Origin: Bromus sterilis
Lineage: Eukaryota; Streptophyta; Magnoliopsida; Poales; Poaceae
Assembly (NCBI GenBank): GCA_950022295.1
Contig: OX465595.1
Location: forward strand, 68,594,770-68,658,769
DNA length: 64,000 nt
Reading direction: 5' to 3'
The position numbers were made by a program, and so were the translations under genes. Below, in pieces: positions 49,589-59,382 of the stretch (within the stretch, counting starts at the first letter, position 1; every line of letters starts with the position of its first letter). The notes under the pieces were generated by a model, which was not told the origin of the DNA, ran no database searches, and saw only the letters and a program-made list of their open reading frames with translations.

Positions 49589-49815
49589 AACAGGGTCAGC
49601 AACATGTATATCAATAGATGATTCCTTGAAGGGTTTATGATGCTGACTCTTCTTCTTCTTAGAAGAGTCAATATGAGAGGCAAAGTCCTTTCAAAAATCA
49701 ATCATTAGATGGGAATCAAGACCAATATTAGAGCAAAAGGCATTAACGGAATCAGTTTTCACATAGCTCTCTATATAATCATGCTCATAATTTATAGTGG
49801 GTTCAATACCTTTAT

Positions 49816-50505
49816 CTATTTCCCAAACTTCAGTATTCTTCTGGATCCTTTCAAGTAGATCCCATCTTTCTTCAACGCTTTTCGTCTGAATACCCCACTA
49901 GAGGAGGCATACAACATCTCCTTATCCTGACGAGAAAGCCTAGCATAAAAGTTTGTAAGTATAGTTTCCTTGGGGAGATCATTTATAGGACATTTGAGCA
50001 TTAGAGATTTCAATATCCCCCAAGCTTGAGTGATACTTTCTCCTTCACGAGACCTAAAGTTATAGGTATAATTCCTGTGTCGATGAATTTCATGAAGAGG
50101 ATAAAACTTGGTATAAAAGAGAGACATAAGTTCATGCCAATCAAGCAAATAAGAGTTATCGAGAAGCTTATACCAATCTGAAGCTTTATCTATAAGCGAT
50201 ACGGAGAACAATTTCTTCATGACAAACTCCTTTGATACACCTGCAAGCTTAAATTGTGAACATAGTTGTGATAAATAGCAACTGTTCACTGGGATGTCTA
50301 TCTCCTGCATAACGATTAGCCAAGACACAATCGATAATACCAGCTGGTATTTTGTAAGGCACAATTTCAGTAGGGGAGGTACAACCACCACAGATGTGGG
50401 GAATTTCCCCATAAGCAATGATCCAATAGCTAGGTTGTCCATACGTACAAAGAACAGCAACAGCAAAATAAAAGCAACGATATAAAAATTCCTTACCGGC
50501 TTCAC
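49816..50505 (-). pseudogene. Unit B Athila-type gag, frameshifted
   Basis: Core motifs are SLIDKASDWYKLLDNSYLLD, ELMSLFYTKFYPLHEIHRHR, FRSREGESITQAWGILKSLM and CPINDLPKETILTNFYA, typical of Athila gag. The N-terminal part is in another frame (YGQPSYWIIAYGE, IIDCVLANRYAGDRHPSE), so a frameshift lies near 50270. Between gag and protease (49589-49815) the sequence is collinear but the frame is interrupted. Confidence 0.83.
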
Positions 50506-50522
50506 TTACCAATAGCGCTATG

Positions 50523-50541
50523 CTCCCCGGCAACGGCGCCA
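50523..50541 (-). promoter_or_regulatory. Primer-binding site of unit B (tRNA-Asp)
   Basis: Minus-strand TGGCGCCGTTGCCGGGGAG is a full complement of the tRNA-Asp 3' end, 12 bases from the LTR. Confidence 0.9.
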
Positions 50542-50553
50542 GAAAACGTAGCT

Positions 50554-52067
50554 TGATGACCCTCAACGTAAAGGGATCTATTGTAGCGCTTTTGATAAGT
50601 AAGAGTGTCGAACCCAACGAGGAGCGAAAGGTATTGATAGGTGATGAAGGACAAGGAATAACTGCAAACACTGAAAGATAACTTTTTAGGGGTTTTCGAT
50701 ATAAGAAACTATAAGATAAAAGCAAGCAAAGTAAATAGCACTGAGGAGCAGCAAGTGGCCCAATCCTTCTGTGTAAAGGATAAGCCTGACACCTGAACTT
50801 ATAAAGACTAAAGCGTTCTTGAGGACACAAGGAGAGGTAGTCACGTGCTTTCTCCATACTCCGTATCGATAACAAGTGTTGTGCTGATAAGTGTTGAGTG
50901 GGTGGATCTGTGCTAGCACACCTTCTAGACTAAGATAAGTGCACTCTTATGATTAAACATCTTGCAAGCATCCGCAAATACAAGATAGAAATTAAGGCAA
51001 AGCCTAACCACAACAACAAGATCAAGGATCCATTACTCCCTTGTGCTAAAGTGTGCAAACTGTGGTTCAGGTTTCTGTGACTCCGGCAACCCACCGTAAG
51101 CATTCTTAATACACAATGTATTCCCCTAGGTCCTTAAGAAGGAGAAGTGTTGAGTGTTCGACTCACACAACACCACTAGGAAAATAACAACACAACTTAA
51201 ATATCAAACAACACAAATTACTTCAACATCATATGACTACTAGCAACTAGACTTCTGCCATGTCCTCAAGAACTAAAGTAACTACTCACAAGAAATAAAA
51301 GAGATCATGATCAGAGGTGATAAATATATGATAAACAATCTGGACATAATGGTATTTCTCCAACAAAACTCAATAGCATTCACCACAAAGGAGTAATCAA
51401 CACCGGTAGAGTAGAGAGGATAGATAGTACGGATTACAACACAAGATGAACTTGTGAGGTGAGATTGGATGGTGGTGGAGATGGTGCTGATGTTGGGGAT
51501 GATGTTGATGATGATCTCGATGATGCCCGTGACCATGGTGATGACGATGGCGATGATCTCCCATTCCGGGAGGTGATCTCCTAGCCGGAATCTGCCCGCC
51601 GGAGAGCCCTTTTCTTCTCTGTAGGTTTCCGCCACGGAGCGGCGGCGGAACTCCGTGATGGCCTCTCTTTTTAGGGTTTTCGCGTAACGAGGAGTATATA
51701 GGCCAGAGGGGGAGCCGGGAGTGGCCCCATGGCTCCAGGCGCCCTCCCGGCGCGGCCAGGGGTGGGGCCTCGCCAGGTGGCCGCCTGGGGCTCCTGTGGC
51801 CCCCCCTTTGGCCCCTCTTCGGCAAGTCTTCGTTATTCTTCTGTAAAATACCCCCCGTCGATTTTCATGTAATTTGGAGGTATTCTTCTTCAGCAACTCA
51901 GCGTCCACTTTTTACCGCTGAATCCTGCGTCTGCTGCTTCGGCACCGGAAAGTTGCAAACTATGTAAAATAAGCCAAAGCAACATAAGAACATCATCGTA
52001 ACATGAAATATATCAATGAATAAGGATGAATTACGATATAAAATAGTGATGCATTTTGGACGTATCA
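50554..52067 (-). repeat. Middle LTR of B/C, shared by both units
   Basis: It is 1514 bp with the same ends as the left LTR and no MITE. A primer site lies on its left and a polypurine tract on its right, so it serves both units. Confidence 0.92.
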
Positions 52068-53721
52068 ACTCCCCCAAGCTTAGACCTCGCTTGTCCCCAA
52101 GCGAAAGCTGAGCTCGGTAAACCTGTCCACAAGTTTAGAGAGTGAAGTGTCGATAAAAAAATACGGACAAGAAGCATCATGATCTTTTCACCAAACTCAA
52201 ACATCCTGAACAGAAATCTCCAACTCATAAAGCCCTTATGAAAGAGTAATAACAATTACAATCAAAAGTAGGGCTAAGGAAACTTATCAAATCATGGCAA
52301 ACAATTCCTTTGGTCAAGGGACACCTAAAAGCTTTTACCTTTGCTCTTTCTCTTTATATTTTGAAGTGATGATTTGGAACTTTTTGAAAGAACAAGCTAT
52401 TAGTCATGAAGTGTAAATGCTAACACAAAGGAAGATGTTTGCTTGGAAAAGGCTTTTACAAACAACTTACTTATCAAGAGATAATGTCAACAATAATATG
52501 GCATGGCAAACTTTAATGCAACATTATATTGATGAATGTTCATCAGCATCAAGTGGTTGTTCTCTTTGGGAAAGGAGGAAGTAGGGAAACTGACTCAACA
52601 TAAAAGTAAAGGAACTAACAGCCTTGTTAAAGGAAAGCAGGAAAAACTCAAGTTCTATCCTTAGATCAAACAGAATGAAAACAAGTTTTGAGAGGTGCAT
52701 GATTTGTCAACGAATGCTAATAGATAACTCAATTGCTTCTCAGATTGGACAAGTTTCGAGGAACGGCTCCCAAACGGGGACGATCACATCCCCACAATCT
52801 CCTTTGTTTATCACTGCCAAAGTTTTCTGATTTCTCATGAACAAAGCGTGAAGGAGGTTTGTTGGTTGTGATTATCTTTTGTGAGCTAGGCGCACTCATG
52901 CCAGTTCCTCCTCGTATTAGGGGTTTGCAGATTAGACATGCAATCCCGGGGTAAAACTTGTCCAACTTAAGAAGATCATGAGTTAACTACTACTTCCTCA
53001 TGAGCTAAAACAGGGGCACAAAACAGAAGATTTTGAACATCCAAGGATAACACAAAAATTCTATGCTTTAGGAGTGGTAGTGGAATACCACGAATAGGAA
53101 GGTATGGTGGACTCATTTGGAAGGTACTGGTTTCAGGGTATGGATGTACAAGCAGAATTCCGCTTAGTACAGAGGATTGGCTAGCAAAGGCTTTGAGAGA
53201 ACAGACAAATGATGATGACTTGGATGCAAAGCAATATAAATCATAAACATTACAACAAGCATAGCACATCAAGTTGTCTTCCTTGTCAACATAACACTAC
53301 AAGCATAATAACAAAGAGGGTATTGGCTATGTCGCTACTTTGAGAAAAATAACATGCTTGTTGTTATGAACAAAGCTATGTTTGCCAAGATTAAATAAAT
53401 TTTTCAAAGCCATACCTGATATATGGTCAATACTCCCCATAAGAATTGTCACGAGGTCGATTATGTGAAGAGAATACCGAGTGCAGCGAAGGGATCAATA
53501 GACTTCTCATTAATATTCCATCATAGACGACTCCACACTCACGGAGACATAACTCTCCAGAAAGGAGTGATAGACCTTAAAGCAAACACCTATTTTATAA
53601 GATAACTTCCCTAGACATGATATGACTCTACTTGACTCTAAAAGACAAAGATAAAGATAAAAATATCAGGCACTCCCCCAAGCTTGGAACAAGCTAAGGG
53701 GATGCCAATACCCGAGGAGAT
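52068..53721 (-). other. 3' untranslated region of unit C
   Basis: The polypurine tract (minus AAGCTTGGGGGAG) adjoins the middle LTR. The region matches 31711-33319 and shows no gene. Confidence 0.75.
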
Positions 53722-54159
53722 TTACTCCTCATCCTGTTGTGGTTGTTTCTTCAGATCCCTGATGACACGGCGAAGGGTTCGGTTTTTAGCTTCCAGGATT
53801 TCCACTTGCACTTTCAGTACACAGAAATCTTCACAAAGTTGGTTGGTGATGCGGCAGGCTTCGGAGATGCTGGAAAGGGTGCGTTGATCTTCAAGCGAAG
53901 TGGAGGGCCCTGAAAGGTTAAGAGAAAGATCATATTGAGGTTGGGCAGACCCCACCATGATGGGATTGCTTGGACCTCCTTGCTGTTGGGCAGTGATAGT
54001 CCTGACTTCCTCCCTCACGGAGCGCTCCATCTCCGCTTGTCTTGCGGCAGTTTCTTCTTCGGTAGCCCAATCGACGTGCTTCCCTTGATTAAGATCCTTC
54101 TGGACTTGACGTAGACGCCATCCCAAAAAGTCCTCTCCGCTCGAGCCACAAGAAGACAT
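53722..54159 (-). CDS. Small ORF after integrase, unit C, 145 residues, unknown function
   Basis: It starts MSSCGSSGEDFLGWRLRQVQ. A Glu/Arg-rich stretch with AARQAEMERSVREEV follows, then a Gln/Gly/Pro spacer, and a C-terminal heptad-like helix (ITNQLCEDFCVLKVQVEILE) with a basic then acidic tail (DLKKQPQQDEE). There is no signal peptide and no membrane segment, so it does not look like an envelope protein although it sits in the env position of Athila elements. Unit B carries a frameshifted copy. I do not recognise the family. Confidence 0.65.
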   Translation of the reverse strand: MSSCGSSGEDFLGWRLRQVQKDLNQGKHVDWATEEETAARQAEMERSVREEVRTITAQQQGGPSNPIMVGSAQPQYDLSLNLSGPSTSLEDQRTLSSISEACRITNQLCEDFCVLKVQVEILEAKNRTLRRVIRDLKKQPQQDEE

Positions 54160-54501
54160 CTCTACTACTCAACTTTTAGTCCTGGCAGAAATAGCTCGAA
54201 AGGAAAACACACGAAATCGCGAGATACGCTGCCGGAACGACCCGGGCAAATATATAGCAAAAATTTCTGCACAGAAAGGAAGGTAACAGGTCAAAGCGGA
54301 GTCGGAGACGGGCTACGGGGTGCCCAGGCAGCCTCCCGGCGCGGCCAGGGGTGGGGCTGCGCCAGGGGGGGCGCCTGGGCCCCTTGGAGCTGGTCTCCGG
54401 CTCCACTTAGGCCTCAAATTTTCTATATTTTGCAAAAACTCATAATCTGGAACTTTCATGACGGTTTCGCGATGTTTCCTTACTGTAATACATACCTTTC
54501 C
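54160..54501 (-). other. Spacer between integrase and the small ORF, unit C
   Basis: This is a GC-rich non-coding spacer matching 45435-45774 of unit B. It holds a GGCGCGGCCAGGGGTGGGG block similar to one in the LTRs. Confidence 0.5.
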
Positions 54502-55458
54502 TTATTCTTCTTCTGCTGGTGTCTGAAACGGGGCTGCTACATGTTCTTCATGAGATTTTGTGTATACCAAATCCACATCAACATTGACAGGATCTCCTGC
54601 TATGTAATGCTTAAGTCTTTGCCCATTCACCACTTCAGGTTTGGTGCCTTCAAAATTGTTAATCTTGATCGCACCCGAGCGGTAGACTTCCTCAATATGA
54701 AATGGCCCTTCCCACCTGGAAAGTAGTTTACCTGGAGAAAACCTGAAACGGGATCTAAACAACAAAACTTTATCACCAACATTAAATTCACGTTTCAGAA
54801 TCCTCCTATCATGCCACTTCTTTACCTTTTCCTTGAACATTTTAGCGGTCTCGTAAGCTTCACTTCTCCACTCATCTAGAGAAGTCAAGTTCATGAGACG
54901 CTTTTCACCAGCTAATTTCGGGTCAGCATTAAGCTCTCTAATAGCCCAGAAAGCTTTGTGTTCTAATTCTAATAGCAAATGGCAAGCCTTGCCATAGACC
55001 ATCTTATAGGGAGACATGCCCACGGGGTTTTTGTAATAAGTTCTATACGCCCACAAAGCATCTCCTAAATTATTTGACCAATCTGTTCTATTTCTATTGA
55101 CTGTCTTCTGTAAGATCAACTTGATCTCTCTATTGGTGAGCTCAACTTGCCCACTAGTTTGGGGGTGGTACGGTGAAGAAATTATATGATTGACATCGTA
55201 CTTGTCTAAGGCTTTTCTAAAATCTCCATGTGTAAAGTGTGAACCCCCATCAGTGATGAGGTACCTGGGTACTCCAAACCTAGGAAAAATTACATCCTTG
55301 AGCATTTTCAAAGATGTTTTGTGATCAGCACTTTCAGTGGGGATTGCTTCTACCCACTTGGTTACATAATCAACAACAACTAAAATGTGAGTGTACTTGG
55401 GTGAGGAAGGAAAAGGACACATAAAATCAAAACCCCGGCAATCAAAAGGCTCAATCAC
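54502..55458 (-). pseudogene. Unit C integrase, core and C-terminus
   Basis: The frame has 318 codons. It contains VVVDYVTKWVEA, ITDGGSHFTHG and SGQVELTNREIKLIL, the three catalytic carboxylate positions of a retroviral-type integrase. It continues uninterrupted through DALWAYRTYYKNPVG and the C-terminal domain GPFHIEEVYRSGAIKI to a stop at 54502. The zinc-finger part lies in the same frame upstream behind a TAA at 55465-55467, where unit B has a Tyr codon. Confidence 0.9.
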
Positions 55459-55464
55459 TAGAGA

Positions 55465-55852
55465 TTAATTCATAGGCAACTCATTCCTTCTACTAATATT
55501 ACCAACTCTCTGACACTTATCATAGGATACGGAGAACAATTTCTTCATGACAAACTCCTTTGATACACCTGCAAGCTTAAATAGCGAACATAGTTGTGAT
55601 AAATATAGCAAGTGTTCACTAGGATGTCTATCTCCTGCATAACGATTAGCCAAGACACAATCGATAATACCAGCTGGTGTTTTGTAAGGCAAAATTTGAG
55701 TAGGGGGAGGTACAACCACCACGATGTGGGGCGTTTTCCCATAAGCAACGATCCAATAGCTAGGTTGTCCATACGGACAAAGAACAGCAACAGCAAAATA
55801 AAAGCAACGATATAAAAATTCCTTACCGAATCCACTTACCAATAGCGCTATG
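55465..55852 (-). pseudogene. Unit C gag N-terminus fused to integrase by deletion
   Basis: The minus-strand frame runs through YGQPSYWIVAYGKTPHIVVV, IIDCVLANRYAGDRHPSE and FKLAGVSKEFVMKKLFSVS, all gag, then directly into YDKCQRVGNISRRNE, the integrase zinc-finger end. Compared with unit B, about 3.4 kb (gag end, protease, RT, RNase H) is missing. GATA is shared at both sides of the junction near 55526. The frame is kept across the junction and ends at a stop at 55465. The gag start codon is not certain. Confidence 0.87.
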
Positions 55853-55871
55853 CTCCCCGGCAACGGCGCCA
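55853..55871 (-). promoter_or_regulatory. Primer-binding site of unit C (tRNA-Asp)
   Basis: The same 19 bases as in unit B, 12 bases from the right LTR. Confidence 0.9.
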
Positions 55872-55883
55872 GAAAACGTAGCT

Positions 55884-57384
55884 TGATGACCCTCAACGTA
55901 AAGGGATCTATTGTAGCGTTTTCGATAAGTAAGAGTGTCGAACCCAACGAGGAGCGAAAGGTATTGATAGGTGATGAAGGACAAGGAATAACTGCAAACA
56001 CTGAAAGATAACTTTTTAGGGGTTTTCGATATAAGCAACTATAAGATAAAAGCAAGCAAAGTAAATAGCACTGAGGAACAGCAAGTGGCCCAATCCTTTT
56101 GTGCAAAGGATAAGCCTGACAACTGAACTTATAAAGACTAAAGCGTTCTTGAGGACACATGGAGAGGTAGTCACGTGCTTTCGCCATACTCCGTATCGAT
56201 AACAAGTGTTGTGCTGATAAGTGTTGAGTGGGTGGATCTGTGCTAGCACACCTTCTAGACTAAGATAAGTGCACTCTTATTATTAAACATCTTGCAAGCA
56301 TCCGCAAATACAAGATAGAAATTAAGGCAAAGCCTAACCACAGCAATAAGATCAAGGATCCATTACTCCCTTGTGCTAAAGTGTGCAAACTGAGGTTCAG
56401 GTTTCTGTCACTCCGGCAACCCACCGTAAGCATTCTTAATACACAATGTATTCCCCTAGGTCCTTAAGAAGGCGAAGTGTTGAGTGTTCGACTCACACAA
56501 CACCACTAGGAAAATAACAACACAACTTAAATATCAAATAACACAAATTACTTCAACATCATATGACTACTAGCAACTAGACTTCTCCCATGTCCTCAAG
56601 AACTAAAGTAACTACTCACAAGACATAAAAGGGATCATGATCAGAGGTGATAAATATATGATAAACAATCTGGACATAATGGTATTTCTCAAACAAAACT
56701 CAATAGCATTCACCACAAAGGAGTAATCAACACCGGTAGAGTAGAGAGGATAGATAGTACGGATTACAACACAAGATGAACTTGTGAGGTGAGATTGGAT
56801 GGTGGTGGAGATGGTGCTGATATTGGGGATGATGTTGATGATGATCTCGACGATGGTGATGACGATGGCGATGATCTCCCCTTCCGGGAGGTGATTTCCT
56901 CGGTGGAATCTGCCCGTCGGAGAGCCCTTTCTTCTCTGTAGGTTTCCGCCACGGAGCGGCGGCGGAACTCCGTGATGGCCTCACTTTTTAGGGTTTTCGC
57001 GTAACGAGGAGTATATAGGCCAGAGGGGGGAGCCGGGAGTGGCCCCAGGGATCCAGGCGCCCTCCCGGCGCGGCCAGGGTTGGGGCCGCGCCAGGTGGCC
57101 GCCTGGGGCTCCTGTGGCCCCCCTCTGGCCCCTCTTCGGCGAGTCTTCGTTATTCTTCTGGAAAATACCCCCCGTCGATTTTCAGGTAATTTGGAGGTAT
57201 TCTTCTTCAGCAACTCAGCGTCCACTTTTTACTGTTGAATCCTGCTTCTGCTGCTTCGGCATCGGAAAGTTGCAAACTGTGTAAAATAAGCCAAAACAAC
57301 ATAAGAACATCAGCGTAACATGAAATATATCAATGAATAAGGATGAATTGCGATATAGAATAGTGATGCATTTTGGACGTATTA
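55884..57384 (-). repeat. Right LTR of B/C (5' LTR of unit C)
   Basis: It is 1501 bp, with a ~15-base deletion near 56850 relative to the other LTRs. The outer bases read GTATTA instead of GTATCA, a single change in the terminal CA. The GATGC duplication follows. Confidence 0.9.
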
Positions 57385-57574
57385 GATGCGGAGGGAGAGA
57401 AAACCCACGATCTACATGCGAAAGAAGTATGACTCGCTCACCGTCCCGTGGAAGAGTTTCGTCTTCTCCAGGAGCGGGAAGACGACAACCCTCGCGAGGA
57501 ACCAGGCTAGCGTCCTGGTACCCCAGCAACATGTCCTCCGTCACGATCGACGGGAGCCATTCTCCGGCAGACAT
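57385..57574 (-). pseudogene. Element D antisense gene, N-terminal exon
   Basis: The start codon at 57574 gives MSAGEWLPSIVTEDMLLGYQ, then a Pro/Glu-rich stretch and DGERVILLSHVDRGFSLPPH, typical of the N-terminus of putative gypsy-type transposon proteins in grasses. B/C is inserted exactly here. Taking one GATGC duplication, the codon phase continues into HPFFLDF at 30087. The start is supported by an upstream TATA box. Confidence 0.8.
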
Positions 57575-58736
57575 GGTCCCGGCGGCGGCGGAGGAGCAGC
57601 GAGAATGACGACCTCCCAGGGTGGAGCGCGAACAACTGGCGAGGAATAGGAAGAACTCCCTGACGGCGGAAGCAAGAACACGGGAGAGAGAGAGAGAGAG
57701 GAAGCTAGAGCGGAAGCGTCAAGAGGAAGAAGACCCCAGATCTGATTTTGGCCGCGGGGGGAGGGCTTTTATAGCTCAGGATGGCAACCGCCACGCGTCA
57801 GATCCGCAGCCTATTACGGGCGTGCCGGTTGCCTTCCCCATAATTCGCTCCACTTCCCCATAATCCCTCCCACTTCCCCACACGGCGGTTAATGATTATC
57901 CTAAAAGACCGCCGTGGGAATCGAGGAGACAGGCCTGACAGCGTGTCCACTTACCTTGACAAGAAGATCCTCTTCATTTGAAACTGAATCAGATTTTGAT
58001 TCGAAGCCCGAGACCGTATCGAATACTCGGAAGGCACGTAGCACCGCATCGAGAAACAACTTACTCGGAAAAATTTCTGTCAACGTTTCAAGACGAAGTA
58101 CAATATCGATTGAAAAAACTCTCCGAGTAAGTCATCACTCGGAAGAAATTATTGTACCCAAAACGACCGAGTAAGCTGTCACTCGGAACGCTAAAGAACG
58201 CAAGTGGGGCTTCGGTAACTCGGAACAGCGACAGGGGGGGACCACCTGAAGCTAAGTAAGCTAGTTGTGAAAGAATTGCGTTCCTAAAGCACACTGCAAA
58301 CGAAAAATCTTGTACTCGCCAACTACTTAAGGGAAAGTCCAAGTAGCTGACTCACTAATGGTCCGTCTCTGACGAAGAATGCCAGACCACTAGTATGACC
58401 AGGCGTAGGGGGTAAAGAATCGATATCCCATGCGGTATGACCTAAAGCTCATTACGATGCTTTAGGATATCGAACTTTACAAATCTGGTTTATATGGAGT
58501 TTAAGGCCTTTTACTCCAAGACACGCCTTCCGAGGCCTCGGTCCACCTCTTCCGAGAGACGCTTGAGTGTCGCCAGATTTTTCCTTTAACTTTCCCAACC
58601 CACACTCGAGGAAAAATTTCAAGTGTCAATAAAGTCCTTCGAGGCCTCTTATTGAGTTTAACCTTCACATACCTCATGAAATCTGACAAATGTCAGCTGC
58701 CTCAATCGCAAGCACCCGAAAGCACTTGGGGGCTAC
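57575..58736. other. Element D 3' internal region and antisense promoter region
   Basis: Directly upstream of the antisense start is a purine-rich leader with a (GA)n microsatellite at 57683-57701. Further up, non-coding sequence is rich in ACTCGGA words (58020-58220). Short frames are not convincing. The polypurine tract (ACTTGGGGGCTAC) lies at about 58724-58736, next to the 3' LTR. Confidence 0.6.
57767..57773 (-). promoter_or_regulatory. TATA box of the D antisense gene
   Basis: Minus-strand GCTATAAAAGCCC lies ~195 bases upstream of the ATG at 57574. It sits inside the transposon, outside the LTR, and points against the element's own transcript. Confidence 0.65.
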
Positions 58737-59382
58737 TATCGTGGTCACACCAAAGGTATACCCTTAGGCAGTGGAAACCAAGGGGTACCCTCAGATCCTT
58801 TGTCTCTCAAACACACCCAATAAAATAAATAAGATCGCTAAAGAATACAAAGCTTTATCAAACTCAGAGGCTCAATTCACAATGTCTCCGAGTAACATGT
58901 TACTCGGAAGAAGAGATGGCCTCCGAGTAGTTAGTTACTCGGAAAGCAAACAGGCTCCGATTTGTTAGTTACTCGGAAAAGGGGACCGGCGAGCTGTTCG
59001 TTACTCGGAGGGTAGGAACGCAACGGGCGTGAAACATTCAAGACCACGGGCGTTTCTCCTCCTTTATTAGTAGTAATGAAGAGTCTGTTTCCTGTATTTA
59101 GTACACGCATTTAACCTTGTAATTAAGACCTATTTACTGGGGCATTGAAGGGGCAGAGACGCACTCTATATAAGCCTCCCCCCTCGCCCCAAAAAGGGTT
59201 ACGCGCAACATTTCCTCGGATTTGAGCAAGAACACCCAAGTAAGCCTGGGACAGGATTAAGGTTGTTATCTCCAAGGAGAGGCCTAACATGTATAATTCT
59301 CCCTGCGTCAACCACTCTACGTACAAATTCATTTAGCTCCTATTACACCCCTACATCTATTGTCAGAATTCTATCCACGACA
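58737..59382 (+). repeat. 3' LTR of element D
   Basis: It begins TATCGTGG and ends CCACGACA, so the expected TG start has mutated to TA. A polypurine tract precedes it, which sets D on the plus strand. A plus-strand TATA box (TATATAA, 59167-59173) lies near its end. ACTCGGA words recur inside. The flank after it is CCCAC; the matching duplication would be left of the window. Confidence 0.77.

Larger units (their letters stand above)
30093..57384 (-). mobile_element. Element B/C: Athila-type Gypsy array with three LTRs
   Basis: Three LTR copies lie at 30093-31710, 50554-52067 and 55884-57384, with two internal regions between them. All read on the minus strand. Only the outer edges carry target duplications: GATGC at 30088-30092 and 57385-57389. 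Each internal region begins with a tRNA-Asp primer site after its right-hand LTR and ends with a polypurine tract before its left-hand LTR. This fits one insertion followed by unequal recombination between LTRs, giving LTR-internal-LTR-internal-LTR. The left unit (B) has nearly complete pol; the right unit (C) lost about 3.4 kb from gag into integrase. Element H is nested in B. Confidence 0.88.

Noticed and set aside
50249..50875. A 208-residue frame through LTR-B, and 55465-56205 through LTR-C, as a single novel gene
   Set aside because: Most of each frame lies in the LTR and primer site. Only the part downstream of the primer site is gag.
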